Shown: positions 32,762 to 41,366 of the stretch, piece by piece
Numbering within the stretch: the stretch's first letter is position 1
Layout: every line of letters begins with the position of its first letter
Assembly (NCBI GenBank): GCA_028281665.1
Contig: JANQJK010000026.1
Span: forward strand, 1-64,000
Reading direction: 5' to 3'
Length of the DNA stretch: 64,000 nt
Source of the DNA: Hyphococcus sp.
GTDB taxonomy: Bacteria; Pseudomonadota; Alphaproteobacteria; Caulobacterales; Parvularculaceae
Program-made: the position numbers and the translations under genes
Notes under the pieces: model-generated
What the model saw: the letters and a program-made list of their open reading frames with translations, nothing else
What the model was told of the DNA's origin: nothing
Database searches by the model: none

Positions 32762-33667
32762 ATGTTGAGCGGGCGCCCTGTGTCAGACTTCCAGTCCACC
32801 ATCAAAGAAACCGCCGGCCTCATTGAGACGGCCCTCGACGAATTTCTGCCGTCGCGGGCCGGGCCGCTCGGCCGGGTCGCCGACGCCATGCGCTGGGGGG
32901 CTCTCGACGGCGGCAAGCGGCTCCGGCCGTTTCTGGTGATTGCGGCGGCGGATATGTTCGACTGCCCCCGCGACCGGTCGATCCGCGTCGGCTGCGCGGT
33001 GGAGATGATCCACTGCTACTCGCTGATCCATGACGATTTGCCGGCGATGGACGATTCGGACCTTCGCCGCGGGCGGCCTTCGGTCCACAAAAAGTACGAC
33101 GATGCAACGGCGATCCTCGCCGGCGACGCGCTCTTGACCCAGGCGTTTGAAGTGCTGGCCCATGAGGCGACGCATCCGAACGGCGAGGTGCGTTGCCGCC
33201 TCGCGCTGGAACTTTCACGCGCGTCCGGCAAGGAGGGCATGGTCGGCGGGCAGATGATCGATATCTATGCGGAGCAAAAGGATTTCGATCTCGCCGGCAT
33301 CGAGGAGTTGCAGCGGCTCAAGACCGGCGCGCTGATCCGGTTTGGCGCCGTCGGCGGCGGCGTTGTCGGGGAGGGAACGGACGGGGAGATCGCGGCGCTT
33401 ACGTCTTATGCGGAAGACCTTGGCCTTGCCTTCCAGATTGTCGACGACATTCTGGATGCAACCCAGGACGCTGAAACGCTCGGCAAGCCCGCCGGTCAGG
33501 ACGCGGAAATGGACAAGGCGACATTCATCAAGCTCCTCGGCATGGAAGGCGCCAAGTCAAAAGCGGCCGAACTTGTGGACTCCTGCAAGGCCCATCTCGA
33601 CCGCTTCGGCGAGGCCGCTGCGCCCCTCAAAGGCGCCGCGGATTTTGTTTTTGAGCGGAAGAGTTAA
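32762..33667 (+). CDS. ispA: Polyprenyl (farnesyl/geranyl) diphosphate synthase
   Basis: 301 residues. Trans-prenyltransferase motifs: GGKRLRPFLV, first Asp-rich motif HDDLPAMDD preceded by HCYSLI (short-chain type), KEGMVGGQMIDIYAE, KTGALIRF, and second Asp-rich motif FQIVDDILD. Spacing fits farnesyl diphosphate synthase (IspA/GGPS type). It supplies FPP to HpnD. The ATG at 32762 is chosen because GGGGAG within the REP-A arm sits at proper distance; a GTG seven codons later is possible. It faces convergent hpnM, whose stop overlaps the end of this gene by 4 bases. Confidence 0.93.
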   Translation: MLSGRPVSDFQSTIKETAGLIETALDEFLPSRAGPLGRVADAMRWGALDGGKRLRPFLVIAAADMFDCPRDRSIRVGCAVEMIHCYSLIHDDLPAMDDSDLRRGRPSVHKKYDDATAILAGDALLTQAFEVLAHEATHPNGEVRCRLALELSRASGKEGMVGGQMIDIYAEQKDFDLAGIEELQRLKTGALIRFGAVGGGVVGEGTDGEIAALTSYAEDLGLAFQIVDDILDATQDAETLGKPAGQDAEMDKATFIKLLGMEGAKSKAAELVDSCKAHLDRFGEAAAPLKGAADFVFERKS

Positions 33668-34299
33668 ACGCCTGCTTCCTGCTCCAGCCGGTCAAGCAGT
33701 GCGTCGACGCCGTTGTTGGCGATGAAGGATGAAAACTCCTCGCGTTTTACGAGCATGATCGACACGCCCTGCACGATGATGTCGATCGCTTTTCGCTCGC
33801 CGGATCTTAGCTCGCGCACGCGCCAGTCGACGAGGATGGGGGAATCGCCATCGCGTTCGAATTGCGTGCGCACGATCACGTCTCTGCGGCCGATCTCTTT
33901 CGCGTCAAGCACTTCGAGTGGCTTACCGACGATGTCTTCGAACTGTTCGGCATATAGCCTGGTGATGTATTCCGGGAAGACGGCGTTGTAGCGCGCGGTC
34001 TGTTCGTCGTTCATAGCGGTTCGGGTCTCGCCGAGCATGAATTTGCCGATGGTTTCAAGCGCCAGCCCGTCGGAAAGGACAACCTGAAAATTCGAAAGCT
34101 GCGTCGCCTCGTCCGCGTCTTCGTCCGTCAGCGCCACGGTCGCGTCGCTGGTCAGCGCCTTGGCGAAGGCGACGGCGGCGTCGATGCGGTTGACCTCCGT
34201 TTCCGCGGCGGCGTCTTCGTCCGGCTCTTGCGCGTAGGCTGGCGCCATTGAGGAAGCGGCGACGAGGGCGGCGAAGATGCGAACGCGGGACATGAACAT
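33664..34299 (-). CDS. hpnM: Hopanoid-associated MlaC-like periplasmic protein HpnM
   Basis: 211 residues. Signal peptide about 1-23 (MSRVRIFAALVAASSMAPAYA), then an MlaC/Ttg2D fold: NFQVVLSDGLALETIGKFMLGE, FPEYITRLYAEQFEDIVG, VIVRTQFERDGDSPILVDWRV, and IIVQGVSIMLVKREEFSSFI (family ending). MlaC proteins ferry lipids across the periplasm. The pairing downstream of HpnN supports the hopanoid-transport assignment HpnM. The gap from hpnN is 171 bases, so it may have its own promoter. Confidence 0.85.
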   Translation of the reverse strand: MFMSRVRIFAALVAASSMAPAYAQEPDEDAAAETEVNRIDAAVAFAKALTSDATVALTDEDADEATQLSNFQVVLSDGLALETIGKFMLGETRTAMNDEQTARYNAVFPEYITRLYAEQFEDIVGKPLEVLDAKEIGRRDVIVRTQFERDGDSPILVDWRVRELRSGERKAIDIIVQGVSIMLVKREEFSSFIANNGVDALLDRLEQEAGV

Positions 34300-34470
34300 G
34301 GCGGTGATCCTGAAGAGTTGAAAACGGGTTCAAGGCAATATGGAACAATTGCGCCGGTTATCCAGCGTCCGCGCGTCAAAATCGTGGCCGGGCGTTACCA
34401 AACGGACACATGACGGCACCCGGCTTGAGCCCTCGACGGAGTCGCGGGATGTTGCAGCAAGCCGCTGAAA

Positions 34471-37092
34471 TTACTTACTTTTCAGAGTGATCTTTTCGGA
34501 CCGTCGAATCGCCGCGGGCATGTGTCGTTCGGCGTAGCTGAAGGCCGCCGGCAGCACCACAAGCGTACAAATCAGCGTGAACGCAATGGCGATGGACAGG
34601 AGCTCGCCCATTGAGGCGGTGCCCCGGTGTGGCGACAGCATCAGCGATCCGAAGCTGGCGACCGTCGTCAGCGCCGCAAAAAGGACGGCGCGCGGGGTCG
34701 AGGTGCCGTAAACCCCTTCGCCGGCGGCCACCTGATCGTGGCGCAGGACGAGGTGGATGCCGCTGTCCACGCCGATCCCGATCAGCAAGGGCAGGACGAT
34801 GACATTGGCGTAGTTGAACGGAATGTCGAGGAGGACGCCGGCCCCCGCAGTCAGCACCGCAGCGAGGGCGAGGGGAAAGAGCACCAGCGCCACGAGGCGG
34901 ATGCGGCCCATGAATATGATGAGCATGACGGTGACGATCACAAAGGCGATGCCCGTGGCCTGCAACATGGAAGCCGAGATGGTTTCCCCGGCCTTTATCG
35001 ACTGATAGGCGCCGCCGGTGAGATCGGGAAAGATCGCTGCCACATCGTCGACGAAGTCTTTCAAGGCCGTGTAGTCGCGAACATCCTCCTCCGGAAGGAT
35101 ATCAACCCGCCATTGTCCGTCATTGGAGAGATATCGCGACCGCAGGGACTCCGGCAACGTATCCAGGTCCACATAGTCGGCGTTCAGTTGCGCCGCGAGC
35201 CGCTCGGTAAGCGCCGGCCAGTAACGGAAGACGTTGCGTTCGATGCGTTCGATCAGCGCAGGATCGTTCGCCGCCTCGACCTCGCCGAGCAGGATGCCGA
35301 GCCGCGCGCCCGGACCGTCCGTATAGGCTTTGTCTAGCCGCGCTCTCAACACAGAAATGCCGTCCGCTGCCGCCGGGCCCTCAACGCTGCCGGGCTCTGC
35401 GTCAAAGGCAAAAACGAGCGTGCCTGCTGCGAAGTCAATAAGCTCCAGTTTTGCGTCCTGGTCGTCGGGCACGAAGTCGGGCAGGGAGCGCGTCGTGGCG
35501 ACGGTGTCGAGGGCGGACGCCTGTTCGGCGGTGGCGCGCGCTTCGTCTTCCGACGTGACGAGGCGGGTCAGGCGGTAAGGAATGGTCTCCTCGTCATCGA
35601 ACAGCAGATTGAACCCTTTCACTGACGGCGCGTTCGGGTTGCGCAGCGACATCTGGTCGGCGTCAAAGCGCACTTGCGGCATCAGCAGCAGGGCGGCGAT
35701 CCCGGCCAGAATGGTAACGATCGATATTGGCGCAGATATCTTTTCGATAGCGGCGAAGGCGCCGCGCACTGCGCCTTTACGTTTTCTCTTTTTCGAAACC
35801 GGGAGCCGTTTCAGGGCGGCGGGCAGGAAGGTGACGGAAACGAAGAATGCAATGATAACCCCGGCGCCGGCGATAACGCCGAGCTGCGCGATGCCGTCAA
35901 ACTTTGTCGGAACGAATGACAGGAAGGCAAGCGCCGTCGTCGGCGCGGCGAGGGCGAGAGCGGGGCCCACTTCGTGCAGGGCGCCCTTCAGCGCTTCCTT
36001 GTTGTTCTGACCGTCTACGCGCCGCTCCTGCACATGGAGGAGGAGATGGATCGCGAAGTCGAGGCCGAGACCGACCAGCAATACCGTGAATGCAACGGAA
36101 ACGAGATTCAGCTCGCCGATAAAATGCGCCGCAAATGCGGAGGTCAGGACAAGCGTTACGATGAGGCTGAGCAGCGTAAACGACGCCATCGCAACGGAGC
36201 GATAGCAAAGCAGCAGCAGGATGGTGACAACGATCAGCGACAGGCCCATGGAGAGCCCGATCCCCGTGGTCACGGCTTCTAGTTCTTCGACGCGCAGCGC
36301 CGGGTCGCCCGTCACGAATGCATCGACGCGCCCGGCGTATTTTTCGTCCAGCCGGTCGATCTGCGCGCGCAGGGCTTCGATACCGGGTTTGGCCGGTTGC
36401 AGCCGCGAATAGTCCAGCACCGGGCTCGCATAAAGGAGCCGCGTGTGGGCGGGCTTCTCGCGGGTCTCGTCGTCGAGGGCGCCCATCCACGAAAACGGGC
36501 GATCGGCGCCGCTCTCCGCCGCTGCAATCGTGGCGGCGATTTCATCGTAAAGCGCCTGAAGCGTTTCCGCGCCGAGGTCTGACTGCTCGGCGAGGGCGTC
36601 ATTGTCCGCGAGCGTCGTAAAGAAAGTTCCGAGCGTTGGGCTTTTGACCAGCGTCTCGATCAGGCTCGACGCTTTTGTCATCTGCGTAAGACGCGATTCG
36701 AGTTCGTTCTCGCTCAGATAGAGAAGCCCGTTCTCTGTGAAAAATTCCTCTTGCGCCGGCGCGAAGACCGCTTCGAACGCTTCCCCGTCAGCGGCGACGG
36801 CGGCCCTCAGCTCCGCCGCATAGGCGTCCGCCTCGTCAAGGGTCGGCGCGCGCACGATGACGATGATATCGGTCTTGATTTGCGGGAACGCGCCGCGCAA
36901 CGCGATTGAGCGTTTCTGGAAGGGCAGCTCCGCGTCCAGCATGGCGCTGGTGTCGGTATTCACCTTCAGATTGCCTGCGGCGTACCAGCCGGCCGCCGCC
37001 GTCGCCGCCAGAATGACAAGCGCCAGAACGGCGCCGCCGCGCCGCGCTAATTCCGCCCAGGCCACAAGCGCGTTTTCGATTAATTTCAGCAT
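34471..37092 (-). CDS. hpnN: Hopanoid-associated RND/MMPL transporter HpnN
   Basis: 873 residues from the ATG at 37092 (MLKLIENALVAWAELARR). The open frame runs 52 codons further but that part is Pro-rich and not conserved. RND layout: a first membrane helix (about 20-40), a large periplasmic loop, six helices around 260-450, a second loop, and a final helix block (about 720-860) with LLIGIGVDSGIHLVLRHD and LLVGLGLDFAIHLLLHV. HpnN carries hopanoids from the inner to the outer membrane. Divergent from the M20 hydrolase with 149 bases between starts. Confidence 0.93.
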   Translation of the reverse strand: MLKLIENALVAWAELARRGGAVLALVILAATAAAGWYAAGNLKVNTDTSAMLDAELPFQKRSIALRGAFPQIKTDIIVIVRAPTLDEADAYAAELRAAVAADGEAFEAVFAPAQEEFFTENGLLYLSENELESRLTQMTKASSLIETLVKSPTLGTFFTTLADNDALAEQSDLGAETLQALYDEIAATIAAAESGADRPFSWMGALDDETREKPAHTRLLYASPVLDYSRLQPAKPGIEALRAQIDRLDEKYAGRVDAFVTGDPALRVEELEAVTTGIGLSMGLSLIVVTILLLLCYRSVAMASFTLLSLIVTLVLTSAFAAHFIGELNLVSVAFTVLLVGLGLDFAIHLLLHVQERRVDGQNNKEALKGALHEVGPALALAAPTTALAFLSFVPTKFDGIAQLGVIAGAGVIIAFFVSVTFLPAALKRLPVSKKRKRKGAVRGAFAAIEKISAPISIVTILAGIAALLLMPQVRFDADQMSLRNPNAPSVKGFNLLFDDEETIPYRLTRLVTSEDEARATAEQASALDTVATTRSLPDFVPDDQDAKLELIDFAAGTLVFAFDAEPGSVEGPAAADGISVLRARLDKAYTDGPGARLGILLGEVEAANDPALIERIERNVFRYWPALTERLAAQLNADYVDLDTLPESLRSRYLSNDGQWRVDILPEEDVRDYTALKDFVDDVAAIFPDLTGGAYQSIKAGETISASMLQATGIAFVIVTVMLIIFMGRIRLVALVLFPLALAAVLTAGAGVLLDIPFNYANVIVLPLLIGIGVDSGIHLVLRHDQVAAGEGVYGTSTPRAVLFAALTTVASFGSLMLSPHRGTASMGELLSIAIAFTLICTLVVLPAAFSYAERHMPAAIRRSEKITLKSK

Positions 37093-37241
37093 GAAGGGCG
37101 AAACGTCCGGCGTGGGTGGGCGAAAAACAGGCGATTCTAATAGTCCGTTCGGGGCCGCTTGGGAACCGGGGCCGGGCCTCGGCGGCGGCGGCGGGCCGCC
37201 CTGCTTGCCGTGATGAGCGCCCTTCGCTAGTGCTTGCGGCG

Positions 37242-38486
37242 ATGACAATCAGTCCCAAACTCCAGTCAGATCTCGCCTTTCTCGACGGTCGCCGCGAAGC
37301 GATGACCGGGACGCTGCGGGAATGGTGCGCAATCAATTCCGGCAGCACGAATCTGGATGGCCTTAAAGCCATGCACGGCGCGCTCGCCGAAGCCTTTTCG
37401 GCTCTGGGGGCGGAGCCGGAAACGGTGACCTCGGCGCTGCGCCAGGTCGTTAATCGCGACGGGGAAAAACTCGACCAGCCTCTCGGCGCCATGCTGCGCC
37501 TTGTGAAACGGCCGCAGGCGCCGGTTCGGGTGTTGCTGACCGGGCATATGGATACGGTGTTCGCCGCCGATCATCCTTTTCAGTCGGAAACCTTCCTTGA
37601 TGAAGATACGCTGAACGCGCCCGGCGCCGCCGACATGAAGGGCGGTCTTCTGGTGATGCTGAATGCGCTTCTCGCGGTTGAGCAGTCCGCGCTCGCCGAT
37701 CAGATCGGCTATGAGGTCGTCATCAACGCCGATGAGGAAATCGGCTCGCACGGGTCGGCGCCGTTCCTCACGGAGGCGGCGAAGCGCGCGCACTTCGCCT
37801 GCGTTTATGAGCCGGCCCTCGCCGACGGCACGCTCGCCGGCGCACGCAAGGGGTCGGGCAACTTTTCCGCCGTCATTCGCGGGCGAAGCGCGCATGCCGG
37901 CCGGGAACACCATCTTGGCCGCAACGCCATCGCCGCCGCCGCAGACTTTATCGCGGCCATAGACAAACTGTCGGGCGCCCGCGAGGGGCTCACCGTAAAC
38001 GTCGCCCGCGTCGATGGGGGCGGCCCCGAAAACGTCGTGCCGGACCTTGCGGTCGTGCGTTTCAACGTGCGCCTTGAACAGCCTGACGATGCGGCGTTCT
38101 TCGAAAGTGCGGTAAAGCACGTGATCTCCGACATTAACGACCGCGACGGTTATCGGGCCGAACTGAACGGCGGCTTCACGCGCCCGCCCAAGCCCATGAC
38201 GCCGAAACTGCTGGCGTTCTTTGAGGCGTTGAAGGCGACCGGCGATGAACTCGGGATCGGCATTGACTGGGTTCCGACTGGCGGCTGCTGCGACGGCAAC
38301 AACATTGCCGCGGCAGGCATCCCCGTGATCGATACGCTCGGCGTGCGCGGCGCGCACATTCATTCGGCGAAAGAATACGCAAAGCTCGACAGCCTTGTTG
38401 AGCGCGCGAAGCTTTCGGCGCTGCTCCTGTTGAAGATCGCCAGCGGCGAATTGCCAAACCCCGGTCTGTTTGAAGAGGCGGCCTGA
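37242..38486 (+). CDS. M20-family metallohydrolase at the head of the ast operon
   Basis: 414 residues. M20 dizinc peptidase motifs: LLTGHMDTVFA (His ligand, about 104), GAADMKGGLLVM (bridging Asp), INADEEIGSHGS (Glu base and Glu ligand), AHAGREHHLGRNA in the dimerisation domain, and GVRGAHIHSAKEY (last His). Relatives include carboxypeptidase G2, ArgE and DapE. The stop overlaps the astA start (TGATG), so the genes are coupled. No astE or astC is present in the window. By context it may remove succinate from N-succinylglutamate in place of AstE; that is inference. Confidence 0.85.
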   Translation: MTISPKLQSDLAFLDGRREAMTGTLREWCAINSGSTNLDGLKAMHGALAEAFSALGAEPETVTSALRQVVNRDGEKLDQPLGAMLRLVKRPQAPVRVLLTGHMDTVFAADHPFQSETFLDEDTLNAPGAADMKGGLLVMLNALLAVEQSALADQIGYEVVINADEEIGSHGSAPFLTEAAKRAHFACVYEPALADGTLAGARKGSGNFSAVIRGRSAHAGREHHLGRNAIAAAADFIAAIDKLSGAREGLTVNVARVDGGGPENVVPDLAVVRFNVRLEQPDDAAFFESAVKHVISDINDRDGYRAELNGGFTRPPKPMTPKLLAFFEALKATGDELGIGIDWVPTGGCCDGNNIAAAGIPVIDTLGVRGAHIHSAKEYAKLDSLVERAKLSALLLLKIASGELPNPGLFEEAA

Positions 38487-39499
38487 TGTCCCTGCCATTT
38501 ATGCGGCCCGTCGAGGCCGGCGATTTCGAAGACATATTTGCGCTGGCGAAACAATCCGGCGGCGGCATGACCAACCTGCCGAGCGATCGCGAGGCGTTAA
38601 AGGCGCGACTGGATTTCGCCATTGAGAGTTTTGCGTCCAGTCCGGCGGAGCCGACGGGTGAAGTCTATATGATGGTGCTGGAACAGGACGGCAAAGTCGT
38701 CGGCACGTCGGCGGTTTTCTCCGCCATCGGCCTCGACCACGGTTTCGTCAATTACCGCATCAACAAAACCGTACACGCATCAACGCAACTGAAAAAACGC
38801 ATAGAGCGGCGCTTGCTGGTCCCGACCCACGACTTCACCGGGTGCGCGGAGGTGGGATCGCTTTTCCTGTCGCCGGACGCGCGCGGCGGCGGCTTCGGCA
38901 AATACCTCGCCAAGGCGCGATATCTGTTCATCGCCGAGCACCGGGATCTCATCGCCGATCCGATCTGTGCGGAGCTTCGCGGCTGGCGCAGCCCGGAAGG
39001 GGAGCAGCCCTTTTGGGAGGCCCTCGGAAAATTTTTCTTCGATATGGAGTTCGAGGACGCAGACCTTGCAAACTCCGCCCTTGGCAACCAGTTCATCGCC
39101 GACATGATGCCGCGTCATCCGATTTATGTGGCGCTGTTGCCCGAAGCGGCGCGCGAATGTCTCGGCCGCCCCCACGACGGCGCGTTGCCAGCGTTCAATA
39201 TGTTGCTGAAAGAAGGCTTCGCGTTTCGAGGCTACATCGATGTTTTCGACGGAGGCCCGCTGGTCGACGCCCATATTGACGACATCAAGACCATTCAGGA
39301 AAGCCGCGTTGCGACGGTCGGCGAAATTGCCGATCCGGGAGAGGCCCCGGTCATGCTTCTAGCCTCCGGAAGGTTGCAGACGTTTCGGGTCACGCGGGCG
39401 CCGGCGAAGGCCGATGGCGACAACGTCACCATCGACGACGAAACGGCGAAGGCGCTGGGCGTAAAAAAGGGCGATCGACTGCGTTTTGTGGAGTGGTGA
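38486..39499 (+). CDS. astA: Arginine N-succinyltransferase
   Basis: 337 residues, normal AstA length. Motifs: FMRPVEAGDFEDIFALAKQSGGGMTNLPSDR at the N-terminus (in parts), GCAEVGSLFLSPDARGGGFGKYLAKARYLFIAEH (acyl-CoA-binding GNAT-like core), and MMPRHPIYVALLPEAARECLG. It starts arginine degradation by the AST pathway, making N2-succinylarginine from succinyl-CoA. Start overlaps the M20 gene stop, and astD follows 4 bases after its stop. Confidence 0.95.
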   Translation: MSLPFMRPVEAGDFEDIFALAKQSGGGMTNLPSDREALKARLDFAIESFASSPAEPTGEVYMMVLEQDGKVVGTSAVFSAIGLDHGFVNYRINKTVHASTQLKKRIERRLLVPTHDFTGCAEVGSLFLSPDARGGGFGKYLAKARYLFIAEHRDLIADPICAELRGWRSPEGEQPFWEALGKFFFDMEFEDADLANSALGNQFIADMMPRHPIYVALLPEAARECLGRPHDGALPAFNMLLKEGFAFRGYIDVFDGGPLVDAHIDDIKTIQESRVATVGEIADPGEAPVMLLASGRLQTFRVTRAPAKADGDNVTIDDETAKALGVKKGDRLRFVEW

Positions 39500-39503
39500 T
39501 CCG

Positions 39504-40973
39504 ATGACAAACAAGATTCTTATCAATGGCGAGTGGCGCGACGGCGCCGGGGGTGAATTTTCGTCCACCGACCCGTCGACGGGCGAACAGATCTGGAAAG
39601 GCGCAAGCGCAACGAAGGCGGATGTGAACGACGCCGTCAGCGCCGCCCGCGCCGCGTTTCAGGAATGGGCGCTGTCGCCCCTTGAGGAACGCATTGCGAT
39701 CGTTGAGCGCTATCGCGACCTGATCAAAAGGGATGCGGACGAACTGGCGAAACTGATCAGCCGCGAAACCGGCAAGCCATACTGGGAGACGAAAACCGAA
39801 GCTGCGGCCGTCGCCGGCAAGGTGGATATCTCAATCAAGGCGTATCACGAGCGCACCGGCGTCAAGGAAACGCCGGGCGCGACAACGGCGGTGTTGCGGC
39901 ACAAGCCTCATGGGGTGATGGCGGTGCTCGGGCCTTACAACTTCCCGGCGCATCTCGCTAACGGTCACATGGTTCCGGCGCTCATTGCCGGCAACACGGT
40001 GGTGTTCAAACCGTCCGAGCAAACGCCGGGGCCGGGGGCGTTTATTGTCGAGCGGATGGTTGAAGCGGGCGTTCCGGCGGGCGTTGTCAATCTCGTTCAG
40101 GGTGCGCGAGAAACCGGCGAAGCGCTCACGGCCGCCGCCCATGACGGCCGCGTCAATGGCGTTCTCTTCACCGGCGGCGCCAACACCGGGCTCGCCATTC
40201 ACAGGATGTTCGCCGATCGTCTGGACGTCATCCTCGCGCTGGAACTCGGCGGCAACAATCCGCTGATCTGGTGGGATACGGATGATGTGGACGCGGCGGC
40301 GTTTGCGGTGGTGCAGTCGGCGTTTCTGACAAGCGGGCAGCGATGCACCTGCGCGCGGCGGCTGATCGTGCCCGAAGGGTCGAAGGGCGATGCGGCGATT
40401 GACGCCCTCGTTAAGGTCACCGACAGGCTCATCATCGATCAACCCTTCGCAGATCCGCAGCCTTTTATGGGCCCGGTGATTTCTGCGAACGTGGCGGAAG
40501 GACTGGAGCGCGCGTTCGATCGGCTAACCGAAGATGAGGGCGAGGCGATCCGCAATCTTTCCGTGCGCGATGAGGGCGGCGCGTTCGTCACGCCCGGCAT
40601 TGTCGATGTCACGCGGTCGAACGCCGTGCCCGATGAAGAACATTTCGGGCCGCTCTTGAAGGTCTGGCGGGTGGCGGATTTTGACGCCGCGATTGAGTGC
40701 GCCAATGCGACAAAGTTTGGCCTCTCCGCCGGCATCCTCACCGACGACAAGGCGAAATGGGAGAAGTTCCTCGCGTTCTCCCGCGCCGGCATCGTCAACT
40801 GGAACCGCCAGACCACGGGCGCGGCGGGCTCAGCCCCCTTCGGCGGCATCGGCGCGTCAGGCAATCACCGCCCGGCGGCGTATTACGCCGCAGACTACTG
40901 CGCCTATCCGGTGGCGTCGATGCAGGGGGAGGCGCTTCTTCCGCTTGCGGACGATCAGGTTGGGGTGCGGTGA
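39504..40973 (+). CDS. astD: N-succinylglutamate 5-semialdehyde dehydrogenase
   Basis: 489 residues from ATG 39504. Aldehyde dehydrogenase superfamily with catalytic Cys in SGQRCTCARRL (about 281) and catalytic Glu in LELGGNNPLIWWD (about 250). The NAD-binding region includes GPYNFPAHLANGHMVPAL, a hallmark of AstD. The fourth step of the AST pathway. The stop TGA overlaps the GTG start of the DUF559 gene. Confidence 0.95.
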   Translation: MTNKILINGEWRDGAGGEFSSTDPSTGEQIWKGASATKADVNDAVSAARAAFQEWALSPLEERIAIVERYRDLIKRDADELAKLISRETGKPYWETKTEAAAVAGKVDISIKAYHERTGVKETPGATTAVLRHKPHGVMAVLGPYNFPAHLANGHMVPALIAGNTVVFKPSEQTPGPGAFIVERMVEAGVPAGVVNLVQGARETGEALTAAAHDGRVNGVLFTGGANTGLAIHRMFADRLDVILALELGGNNPLIWWDTDDVDAAAFAVVQSAFLTSGQRCTCARRLIVPEGSKGDAAIDALVKVTDRLIIDQPFADPQPFMGPVISANVAEGLERAFDRLTEDEGEAIRNLSVRDEGGAFVTPGIVDVTRSNAVPDEEHFGPLLKVWRVADFDAAIECANATKFGLSAGILTDDKAKWEKFLAFSRAGIVNWNRQTTGAAGSAPFGGIGASGNHRPAAYYAADYCAYPVASMQGEALLPLADDQVGVR

Positions 40974-41365
40974 AAACAGAGTTCGCCCGGAAACTCAGAC
41001 GCGCGCAAACGGATGTCGAGCATAAGCTTTGGCATAAGCTGCGCAATCGACAGATTGATGGTTTTAAATTCAAAAGACAGGTTCCCAAGGGCAGGTATGT
41101 CGTTGATTTCTGTTGTGCCGATGCGAGGCTGATAATCGAACTTGACGGCGATCAGCATGCTTTCAAAGAAAATCAACAATCAGAAGAAGAAAGAACGCGA
41201 TACCTGGAAGAAAGCGGATATAGAGTCATTCGTTTTTGGAATGTCGACATTCGCGAAAATTTACCTGGCGTAATCGAGGCAATATCGGCGGCGTTGGGTG
41301 ATCCGCCATTGCCATTGGTGCAGTCTGTTCCCTCTCCCCGACGGGGAGAGATGACGGAGCGATAA
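40970..41365 (+). CDS. DUF559 (PD-(D/E)XK-like) small nuclease-fold protein inserted in the ast operon
   Basis: 131 residues with GTG start overlapping the astD stop (GTGA). DUF559 core: RRAQTDVEHKLWHKLRNRQ, GFKFKRQVPKGRYVVDFCCADARLIIELDGDQH (in two parts: VVDFCC, then IIELDGDQH with the acidic nuclease-like residues), RYLEESGYRVIRFWNVDI. DUF559 resembles Vsr-type endonucleases, but activity is not established. The last 20 residues come from a palindromic repeat (CTCTCCCCGACGGGGAGAG at 41332-41350), and this tail supplies the astB ribosome-binding site. G+C is lower than in the neighbours. It does not belong to the AST pathway. Confidence 0.85.
   Translation: MKTEFARKLRRAQTDVEHKLWHKLRNRQIDGFKFKRQVPKGRYVVDFCCADARLIIELDGDQHAFKENQQSEEERTRYLEESGYRVIRFWNVDIRENLPGVIEAISAALGDPPLPLVQSVPSPRRGEMTER
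41332..41360. repeat. REP-B-like hairpin at the 3' end of the DUF559 gene
   Basis: CTCTCCCCGACGGGGAGAG forms a perfect 8-bp stem with a 3-base loop, followed by ATGACGGAGC. It is read as the C-terminus of the DUF559 protein. GGAG at 41356-41359 lies 7 bases before the TTG start of astB. Confidence 0.7.
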
Positions 41366-41366
41366 G

